From Amia ocellicauda (lineage: Eukaryota > Chordata > Actinopteri > Amiiformes > Amiidae), in assembly GCF_036373705.1 (NCBI RefSeq), contig NC_089869.1:10551676-10615675 (forward strand): a stretch of DNA of 64,000 nt, read 5' to 3'. Below, in pieces: positions 55,568 to 64,000 of the stretch. Position 1 is the first letter of the stretch. The number at the start of each line of letters is the position of its first letter. A program made the translations under genes and the position numbers. The notes below the pieces were generated by a model that saw nothing but the letters and a program-made list of their open reading frames with translations, was not told the DNA's origin and did not search any database.

Positions 55568-58041
55568 CTGAAGGGAGAGGAAGAGAAAGAGAAGCAGAGG
55601 TTGAGTGAGATGCACTTACAGGTTTACAATAAAAGTTCAATAGATAGGGACCAGTGAATGAGTTCTGAAGTGGAGTGGATTTGAAAGAGTGTGCTTCAAA
55701 GCAATTAATCTTTTTCTGATGCATTACTTTTCATGTCTTCCTGTTCTTGCACCATGTTTAAGCTGTAATGTAGTGTATTTCTGGTGGTTGGTGGGTGCAT
55801 CTGAAAGGCCTAAGGTGGTCCTCATGTGCTGTGGCTCACAAACCTGATTCCCAGCTCCGATAACAAAGACCCCCCCTAGGACGAAGCCCTCCCCAGCCAC
55901 ATTGCCCTGGAAGCCCTTCCTCCAGGCTCTGATGAAGTTCTGCCACACGCCCAGCCGAATGAGTCCCAAGGCGCCCATTCTACGGCGGTGTGGACCATAG
56001 AAGCGTTTCTGCAAAAGACAGATTACAACGATAAAACGCCACAGCATCAAAAAGCTGCGCCCAGTGTCTGGGGCGGGTATATCCTACAGGGGCTGATATA
56101 GACAGTCATGCAGATAGACAATTGACCGATGATGGACACAGAAGTAGAGTGGGAAAACTTGGACAATCCCACTAGTTTTTATTTTCTGATCAAGAAATAA
56201 CTGTAGAATGACAGACTGAGCGAAGACACTAGTCATGGGCAAAGGGCATCGAGTTGTCTTCTATTGATCTCCACCCCGTTCTCCTCCAATGATGCACCTC
56301 TCACCTTGTCATCCAGGAAGATGTCCCCGGCGAAGTGCGGCCTGAAGTCCCTGATCTCTGTGCCGATATTCTCCTTGACCACGGCGTAGAGTGGGACCCC
56401 AAGCTGCTCCAGCTGGGGTTTCAGAGAGGACAGCTCTGCAGCCTCCTACACAAGCACACAAACACACAGTCAAACACAGCAAGACCAGCACACAAATACA
56501 ACAGAGAAAAGCAAGGGAAAGTACGATGAACTCACCATCTCATCATGGGAAAGCAGAACTGCACATGTATTTCTAGAAGAGCACTGGGCCAAAAGGCAGC
56601 ACAATTCTGCCGTTATAAGAACCTTTACCCATATTGCAAAACAGTTAAAAGGTTTCCCCACTGCGTGACTAATCGCTATTTCAGTGTTCAGTCTGAGGTC
56701 AGAGTGTACCAGCTGAGACAAAATCACTCACATGTCTGTCCTGGGTGAGCGCACTAAGAACACAGTTTAAATGCTTTGGAGTTAATCTTTTGAGTTAGCT
56801 CTGTCAGAGAGGGCTATCTTACAAAAATACCATATTTAAGATTATTAATATTTCTTGAATGATTCTATTCTCTTCTACTTACAAATCGTGTAAATAAATA
56901 AATGCTTGTTCAGAGTACACATTTTAAGATCTTCACAATTGTCACATTGTTTAATGGAGTGCAACCATTTCAATTGCGAGAATTTAACAAATAAAATGAC
57001 TGCTTTGAAACGTCTCTGAAAACAAAAGCCACATGTCACGAAATACGTCTGAAAAGAGAAAAAAGTTTACACACCCCTGAGCGGAGCATAGTATCTTATT
57101 ATGTACAGAAGACAGGAAGCACTATTGAGCATGTGCAGATCTAGAAGGACAACTATCAGTTCAAGCTGGAGGGTAGGGAGGGTGCAGAGCCATAATGACA
57201 AGACAAGGAAAAAAACGAGACTCCATCTACAGAATATTGTCAGCCAGGTTTTTGCCAGTTGGGTATTGTACATAAGTCATTCATAGGAGCCATACATGTG
57301 ATCCCTTTTCCAAATACCTGCATTGACGGGCCTACGGAGAGACCATACTTTTAATACAGTTGTAGGTGCACACTGCCTTTTCTGCTAACACTCTGGACTT
57401 CATATAGGAGCCTGCACTTACAAGGGGCAGCTATCAGTAGGCGTGTTCATTTTTTTCTGTAGATCGAGGAACACAATTCTGCAAATTCAGTAGGCAAATT
57501 CAATAGAAGACAGGACAGTACCTCTCTGCACAAAAATCATCCTGGCCTGCGCACCGCCATAACCACAGCCCCCGTGCGCTCCCACAGGGTCTTGGCTTTG
57601 AACGTGCTCTCGTCTGGGAGAACCGGGAGAGAAAACAGGGTCAACACCAAGGGCTCACTATCTTGTCACAGATAAGCTTGTGCAGGTCAAATGATATGAC
57701 AAATGCACACAATCCAAATTGGTGCTCTGCAAGGGGCATCTGATTTGCTGTAAAGGCTCAGCCAATCTTAATTAATTTCATGGCAGAACCTGGGAGACAC
57801 ACAACTTCACCATCTCCTGTGTAAAAGCCTCCATGGATTGATTGGGCTGGTGGGAGCGCTTACCTTCCCCCAGAGTTTTGAGGTCAGTGTCCTCCAAGTA
57901 TTCCAGGTTGGCCTGGGCGGGTGTGGTGAGCAGCATGTCAGTGTTGGCCAGCAGAATCCCAGCTATGGCTGCCCCCACTGCCCCTAGACCTAAGGACCAC
58001 ATCCCCATAGTCAAGAGCTCCCCCTCCAGGAAAAAGAGCAT
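55472..58041 (-). CDS. selenou1: Selenoprotein U1 (PRXL2A/FAM213A orthologue) with in-frame UGA as Sec
   Basis: A thioredoxin-fold redox protein of the peroxiredoxin-like 2 family; the mammalian orthologue PRXL2A has Cys at this site (family knowledge). Coding exons: 58041-57864, 57613-57522, 56445-56305, 56008-55844, 55567-55472. The total is 672 bases, 223 residues, all junctions in frame. The N-terminus (TMGMWSLGLGAVGAAIAGIL) is a hydrophobic segment. Residues 80-90 read VRRPG-U-FLCRE, where U is the TGA at 57539-57537, so the redox motif is Sec85-x-x-Cys88. Conserved blocks follow: ELSSLKPQLEQLGVPLYAVV, FRPHFAGDIFLD, FYGPHRRRMGALGLIRLGVW and GILLEHREKEFGDKVN. A conventional reading would stop after 84 residues. 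The 3' UTR carries a SECIS. The start could be M1 or M12; M12 has the better Kozak context (ACTATGG). Confidence 0.93.
55844..56008 (-). CDS. selenou1: selenou1 coding exon 4
   Basis: Encodes KRFYGPHRRRMGALGLIRLG through GEGFVLGGVFVIGAGNQ. Confidence 0.94.
56305..56445 (-). CDS. selenou1: selenou1 coding exon 3
   Basis: Encodes EAAELSSLKPQLEQLGVPLY through GDIFLDDK, phase 0 at both ends. Confidence 0.93.
57522..57613 (-). CDS. selenou1: selenou1 coding exon 2, containing the UGA/Sec codon
   Basis: Encodes DESTFKAKTLWERTGAVVMA then VRRPG-Sec-FLCRE. The acceptor is TCTCCCAG and the donor GTACTG, phase 0. An ORF finder splits or misses this exon because of the TGA at 57537-57539. Confidence 0.93.
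57537..57539 (-). other. selenou1: UGA codon read as selenocysteine (Sec85)
   Basis: The codon lies in GGA TGA TTT TTG TGC, where the mammalian protein has Gly-Cys-Phe-Leu-Cys. It replaces the first Cys of CxxC. Coding similarity continues without a break on both sides. Confidence 0.9.
57864..58041 (-). CDS. selenou1: selenou1 coding exon 1
   Basis: The exon starts at 58043 after a TTGTTGTAG acceptor. It encodes MLFFLEGELLTMGMWSLGLG through EYLEDTDLKTLGE. The donor is GTAAGC, phase 1. Confidence 0.92.
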
Positions 58042-58239
58042 CCCTACAACAAAAAACACACACAAGGAACAAGCCAATCAAATCATGTAGTCTGTAACCC
58101 TACATCTTGACAGCACTTAGCTTTCACCGTCCAGGATGTAGGAAGTCTCTTACTGTACTTGTGTAAATTATAATTGGAATTTGTAAAATGTATTATTTTG
58201 AATTGCTGTTTTAGCTAAGTTGAATTTGTAATGATTGAT

Positions 58240-58335
58240 GCCTTGTACTTCTCTGTATTTTTGCACTTATGTTGTAAGTCACCCTGGATAAGGGCATCTG
58301 CCAAGAAATAAAAAATAATAATAATAATAATAATG
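58240..58335 (+). repeat. SINE 3' tail with (TAA)n
   Basis: CACCCTGGATAAGGGCATCT followed by GCCAAGAAATAAAAAATAATAAT, the clearest of the four copies of this tail in the window. Confidence 0.65.
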
Positions 58336-60814
58336 TTGTTTATTTCAGCTTCCTTCCATCTGCTCTTCTTGCAATGTGTCTGACCCATTGCCATTTTAAC
58401 TTGTTCAATGATTATTCATAAATACATATTAAATTAATATACACACATTTAAACAATTACATCACAAATGCATTGCATTGCATTGTAACAGTGTAGCCTA
58501 CATTTACACTAGGTCAGCATCATGCATAAACTGAACTTCATAAGCAAATTACTTAACATTAGATTTTTTCTACATAAATCCTTTTGGTACAGTGAACGCA
58601 GGCATCATCACACCCCTTTTTACATAACACCACAATTAAACACTGCTCTCCCAGCATGCTAAGCCACTGCTAAGAGCAAAAATATACAGAGTGTGCCAGT
58701 GGGTGTGATTATTCACATCAATCAAACAAAGCATTGTCTGAAAGTGGAGCCCAATTTCAGCGCTATTGCATAAAGGCTTGGCCGTCACACCAGTCATGAT
58801 GCGATTGAGAACAGCAACCCTGCTGCCACACGGCCGACCGCTTGCCTTACCACCCTCTCCTGGTTTCAAACTCCTCGTCTAAAATCAGTTGTTCTAGTTT
58901 CCCATGCTGGTCCATTGTGAAATAAGCTTCCGTTATCCATATTCTAGCCCCTGACCACCATTTGTTTTAAGTTCCTCTGAGTGCCTGCGCTTGGAGAAAT
59001 GAGAATTATTCACTCCCAACATGGTATGCCTTCAGCGCCTTTGTATTTTCATTTAACTAAATTGTGTGTTAAACTGGGAAAAACGGCCCAGGTTGGCACT
59101 CTCAACATAACAGAACAAATCGAATTATGCTCGACACAGAATTTGCACTGACTTGTTTTGAATTAAATGTAACACAGCTAGTTTAACAGATATATGATGT
59201 CAGGTTTTGAAATGCAGCTCCCACAGCATCACAGTAGTTACCAGTCCAGTATTATGCATTGCTTTTTAATAAGATTAAATTAATTTGCACTGGTATCATA
59301 CATTTCTTCTGACTGTACAGCGTGTAATATGAATTTCAGTACAGATATGCGTGGCTTTGTTCTACTGATACTACAGTTTTGTTCCACAAATGTACAGTTT
59401 AATTATATCAATCCATTGTGATAGAAACAAGAACTGATTGTCCAATTTTATGAATTAACTTTGACAACAATGCATTTCACACAATAGGAGGAAAGAAATA
59501 TATAGCAACAGCTGTAAAAAACCAGGACAATATTTTGAATTGGTACTGGTTATCTTCACAACATCAACTATCAGAAAAACCACCAAAGCATTTGAGTGCA
59601 TTATACAAAAGTTAACCACATACAATTACATATTCCAAGAAGAAAGTCTCTCAAATTAGTAAACTCTGTAAAAATGATGTACCCGTTTTATTTGGGTTGG
59701 TAAGATTGTTTGCACAAAATAACAAATTGTGGTCAACATGATCATTTTCTTGTATAAATCATCCATCATCAGGTTTTCCAATAAATGCTCCCTAATGTAA
59801 ATTAAGTCTCTGAAGATTCACAGGCACCTATTAAACTTTCCTCCAACTTATTCAAATCCCATTAGAAAGACACTCTGACAAATAAAATACTTATGATATT
59901 GGAGCTAATTCAAACACATACAGAGTAGTCAAATAAAGAAAACTAGGAGAGCAGAGAATTCAAATCAAGGTAAATATCAATACTGACTTGCCACCTGATG
60001 TGTCCCAAACTTGCAGAGAAAACTGCACGTCTCTTTCTGCTTGAGCAAAAGGCACCTACAGGAACATGTCAAAGCAGCGTTGAAGTCAGCTGCTGTTAGC
60101 ACTGCACTGTGCTGTCTGTGTCTGGCTGGAGTCTGACCCAGATGTGGGATGAGAATAACACAGATTTGCATAATCAGAAAGCAAAAAAATAAACAGAAAC
60201 CAATCAGAGGGCTTATACAGTCCAGATGGGCTATATCTACAGTACGGAGGAGGGAAGTTGGGGAGGGACAGAGACCCAAGATAGAGATGCAGGATTGCTT
60301 CAGTTTGGGCACTTTCAGTTTGGGCAATTCTTGAGAGAGAAGGAAGAAGTTTGTATATAGTTTTTTCTTTTACTTTCTCTCATACATGTTTTTGATATGT
60401 GTTTGGAACAAGGAATACGTAATTAAATCAATCAAACATTCCCACCATCTGATTCTGAGGGATTCTTTTTTTTTTTTTGTGTGTCAGGAAACACACAAAC
60501 ATCATCTAAATACATTTATGATCATATTACACAAACATGGGCAGGCTACTAAAATGTGTCAGTTCTTAAGAACTCATATTGACAGGTTAAATTCAGGTTA
60601 AGCTATTAGGTAGGCTATATCTTTTAAAGTTCATATTTAAAAGATGAAGGAACACTACAAAGCTTTCCTTCAGTAAACTAAATCAAGAATCAGGTGACCC
60701 TGCCTGTCATTTGCATCTTGCAGGTGTGGTCCTTTTTCTTAACATGAATTACGGGTCGAACTAGAAGTGGATTTAAAACAAAATGGCTTTCACTACATTC
60801 TGTTATTAAAATAA

Positions 60815-60842
60815 AAATAAATAAATAAATAAATAAATAAAC
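60815..60842. repeat. (AAAT)n microsatellite
   Basis: About seven tetranucleotide units. Confidence 0.9.
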
Positions 60843-61416
60843 AAGCACAAATTTCAACAGCAAAAAACCTATATCTGTAGTGAAATGACCTAGCCGGATT
60901 GAGCAAGTCATGACAAAGTGAAACCTCTGCGGTTTGGGAAAATGTCAGAACTAAGCAGCTTTGAATGCAATCAGATTGAAAAAGAACGCATTGGGGACAC
61001 TGAACTGATTAGAAAAAGCGACTGCACTAGCTAGTACTGATCTACCCAAATATGCAAAGTTTGACAGCTTATTGTCTTGCTCATGTAGAAGAGGATGTCA
61101 CTTGATTGCCAGATAAACACAACCTGTCACACCATAATGTACACTCACTCTACTAAAGGAAGGGACCATTTGCAGCAGGCTCTAGTTTAGTATCAGCTTG
61201 TTATTAAAACTCTGAAAGATTAAATTAACAGATCTGCATTTTCAATGTACATGTACATTATAATGAACTAAACCCTAAACATATCTCACAATAGGAGAGT
61301 TACCACCTGGCCCAATTTTACACTTAAAACCACTCTCTAAAATAATGAAAAGGCTCTTTTTAGGAGGTTATTAGTTAAATTAATAGTTCGATTTTGTTTG
61401 TAACAAAAATAACAGA

Positions 61417-61446
61417 AATAATAATAATAATAATAATAATAATAAT
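61417..61446. repeat. (AAT)n microsatellite
   Basis: About ten ATA/AAT units. Confidence 0.9.
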
Positions 61447-62639
61447 TTGTAGGGTAAATCGTGACTGAAAGACAATAAAACTGCCACACACTTGTTCCAC
61501 AATGTTTTGACCTACTCAAAAGGGCTTACATGCCATTGCAGTGAAAACAGACAGTTAAAATAGGATTATCTATAAGCAGCAGACCAGTCCTATCAAGGGC
61601 ACCCAGTGCGTTTTGGGCTCTTTCGCAAATACACAAAACACCCAATAATCAAAAACACGCATCTTCCAACAGGGCTAATATTAAAAATGTGCAAATGAGG
61701 ACTTGACGTCTTGACCAAAATAATAACATCATTGTTATTATTGATCATTGAAAAAGTAAAACAATGAACTAAAACACAGTTATTCGCCTTCGCTAATGGA
61801 GTCTTACTACAAAGACACATTTACTTTAGCATCATTATTTCCAGTATTTATCTTTCGTGACATGAGCAAAACTTGGCACAACACGGATATACTGCCCAGC
61901 TATATTGGGTGACTATTTTGCACCGTCACGAAACCGGCGACGGCAGCAGGTCGGACACACTCGCCAGTCCGTCACGTTTTTGTAACCTAACATTAATTCC
62001 CGCTGAACACTTTGTATTAGCGGTTAATATTGCACCTTGAATGAGAAACGCACTTGAACTCCATTGGGTACAAAGTCTAGTTCATATCCTCACCGGCTAC
62101 ATGTTTCGCATTGTAACAGCAATTGCAAAAGATCGCTATACAGTTGAATGTATTGAGGATTAGACACAATGCAGGATGTGTCCCACTTACACACTGATGT
62201 CCGCTGCGGAGGTGTTAGGATTGACAACTCATTCTGGAATCAATGATCTGACACTGCATGGTTACTTAGATACATCGATTATGTCCGCCTTCCTAGGGAA
62301 AATAGTCAATCGCGATAAGACGATCGCTTCAAAATACAAACAATTCCTGACACAAACTTTTTTAGTAAAAAATAAAATTAAAAAAAAACACCAGTTCCCA
62401 ATGTTAGCCTATATAATTTCTTTACACATCATAATAAATCTAATCATTATTGAACTGTATTTATATTGGACTCTCTAGTAACTTTACAATCACGTCCCCT
62501 ATGTAAAAATAATATATAGCGATGTAATACACAAATATTCGAAAGCTATAGATTCTGAAACTATATTTGTTATATTTTATTCCAAATAATTTATATTGAT
62601 TGTAATAATTTGTTATGAAATGCTGCACCACATATACAC

Positions 62640-63453
62640 CAATCGGCCATAACATTATGACCACCTGCCTAATATTGTGTGGGTCCCCCTTTTGCCGACA
62701 AAACAGCCCTGACCCGTCGAGGCATGGACTCCACTAGACCTCTGAAGGTGTGCTGTGGTATCTGGCACCAAGACGTTAGCAGCAGATCCTTTAAGTCCTG
62801 TAAGTTGTGAGGTGGGGACTCCATGGATCGGACTCGTTTGTCCAGCACATCCCACAGATGCTCGATTGGATTGAGATCTGGGGAATTTGGAGGCCAAGTC
62901 AACACCTTGAACTCATGATTCATCAGACCAGGCCACCTTCTTCCATTGCTCTGTGGTCCAGTTCTGAGGCTCACGTGCCCATTGTAGGCGCTTTCGGCAG
63001 TGGACAGGGGTCAGCATGGGCACCCTGACTGGTCTGTGGCTACGCAGCCCCATACGCAACAAACTGCGATGCACTGTGTGTTCAGACACCTTTCTATCAG
63101 AACCGGCATTAACTTTTTCAGCAATTTGAGCTACAGCAGCTCGTCTGTTGGATCGGACCACATGGGCCAGCCTTCACTCCCCATGTGCATCAGTGAGCCT
63201 TGGCCGCCCATGACCCTGTCGCCGGGACACTTTTGACAGGTACTGACCACTGCAGACCGGGAACAGCCCACAAGAGCTGCAGTTGACGCTCTGACCCAGT
63301 CGTCTAGCCATCACAGTGAGGCCCTTGTCAAAGTTGCTCAGATCCTCACACTTGCCCATTTTTCCTGCTTCTAAGACATCAATTTTGAGGACAAAATGTT
63401 CACTTTCTGCCTAATATATCCCACCCACTGACAGGTGCCATGATAACGAGATT

Positions 63454-63455
<2 letters not shown>
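62640..63455 (-). mobile_element. Decayed Tc1-like transposon with internal deletion
   Basis: The left end (CCAATCGGCCATAACATTAT, then GACCACCTGCCTAATATTGTG) is a terminal repeat of a second, different Tc1 family. The right terminus is lost at an AT microsatellite. The coding part, on the minus strand, is in pieces. Confidence 0.9.
62669..63359 (-). pseudogene. Tc1-type transposase pseudogene
   Basis: Three pieces in different frames are visible. An N-terminal stretch is MGKCEDLSNFDKGLTVMARR. A middle part is VRSNRRAAVAQIAEKVNAG to WKKVAWSDES, which retains the first catalytic Asp. A C-terminal part runs from [17 protein letters not shown], retaining the Glu, to SAKGGPTQY. Near 62913-62920 the sequence jumps from the first catalytic motif directly to the last, so the centre with the second Asp is deleted. 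It cannot be functional. Confidence 0.9.

Positions 63456-63492
<37 letters not shown>
63456..63492. repeat. (TA)n microsatellite
   Basis: Sits at the truncated end of the decayed Tc1 element. Confidence 0.95.
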
Positions 63493-63494
<2 letters not shown>

Positions 63495-64000
63495 TGCATT
63501 GAATATACCAGGAAAACAAACACTAAAAATGTATTTTACAGTGTATTTACATCACTATATTGTATTGTGCATTTAATAATATATACGTAACATATAGGCT
63601 ACCTACTATATCCTGTATTGAACACATTTGAAAAAAATACACAAGGCAATATATTTTATATTCCATACAGAACATATTACACAATATACTTCAGATGTAG
63701 TTTCCGGAATATATTTCAATACTTATCTATAATGTGCCCAATGAAAAGTTGTGTTAATATAATTTTACATCAGCTTAGCTTTAAATAAATGAATATTTTT
63801 AAAGAATATTAGTACTATGACTTTACAAACTGCAATACAAAAATCATTAAAAAGTCAGCACTTTTCAGGGCAAAAATGTCTCCTTTCAGGTTCAGCTATG
63901 ATTCTATGAAAAGCCAAAGTTGACTTTTTCCCTAATTAATTAAGCAAGGCTATCAAACTCTAAGCCTTCTTATAGGTAAGGTGATTTTTTTATTTAATGC
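63493..64000. other. AT-rich sequence at window end
   Basis: I see no gene or named repeat. Confidence 0.7.

Larger units (their letters stand above)
58044..62640. other. Upstream side of selenou1
   Basis: An upstream non-coding exon of selenou1 must lie here or beyond, because the first coding exon starts at an acceptor. A slightly CpG-enriched patch at about 61920-62110 is a possible promoter, but no donor could be fixed. The rest is AT-rich with a SINE tail (58240-58335) and simple repeats. Confidence 0.5.

Noticed and set aside
57537..57539. In-frame TGA in the PRXL2A-like gene as a nonsense mutation or pseudogene sign
   Set aside because: It falls exactly on the redox Cys position, the downstream frame and splice sites are intact, and a SECIS is present in the 3' UTR. 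Selenocysteine is the better explanation.

Overview
This is a vertebrate genomic window, most likely from a ray-finned fish. The genes are split by GT-AG introns. The DNA between them is AT-rich and carries Tc1-type transposons, small inverted-repeat elements, SINE-tail remnants and microsatellites. Four protein-coding genes can be assembled exon by exon with consistent reading frames. They are the 3' end of lzts2 (+, from the window edge to 1737), a complete pdzd7 (-, coding 29554 down to 9038, 15 coding exons, 973 residues), a complete sfxn3 (+, coding 43052 to 48969, 10 coding exons, 322 residues), and a complete selenoprotein U1 gene (-, coding 58041 down to 55472, 5 coding exons, 223 residues; the orthologue of mammalian PRXL2A/FAM213A). 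The lzts2-pdzd7-sfxn3 order matches human chromosome 10q24 as I know it.

The most important observation is in the fourth gene. An in-frame TGA (57537-57539, minus) sits at the first position of the CxxC redox motif, giving UxxC (Sec85, Cys88). All other junctions and frames are intact. A sequence with the features of a SECIS element lies in the 3' UTR at about 54115-54180 (minus), about 70 bases before a polyadenylation signal. The stop codon and the SECIS are separated by about 1.3 kb, and about 375 bp of that is a terminal-inverted-repeat element (54902-55277).

Layout: 1-4820, lzts2 last exons and a roughly 3 kb 3' UTR. 4820-8060, intergenic, tail-to-tail with pdzd7. 8061-31345, pdzd7, including a nearly intact Tc1-like transposon (17253-18820) in its intron 12. 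31350-41400, a long stretch without a recognisable gene, holding MITE-like elements, AT repeats, a CpG-rich patch with a minisatellite (38540-39300), and a foldback element with tRNA-like ends (39478-39868). 41260-52030, sfxn3 with a promoter carrying paired ETS-like sites and CCAAT boxes, and a 3 kb 3' UTR. 52030-54040, intergenic, tail-to-tail with selenou1. 54040-58043, the selenou1 coding and 3' regions. 58044-62640, its upstream side (first exon not identified). 62640-63455, a decayed second Tc1-like element. The remainder is AT-rich.

The genes are not an operon and have no shared pathway that I can support. Lzts2 is a coiled-coil cytoskeletal and Wnt-related protein, Pdzd7 a hair-cell stereocilia scaffold, Sfxn3 a mitochondrial serine carrier, and SelU1 a thioredoxin-fold redox protein. 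Exon borders were placed by hand from splice consensus, frame and remembered family sequences. No alignment was run.
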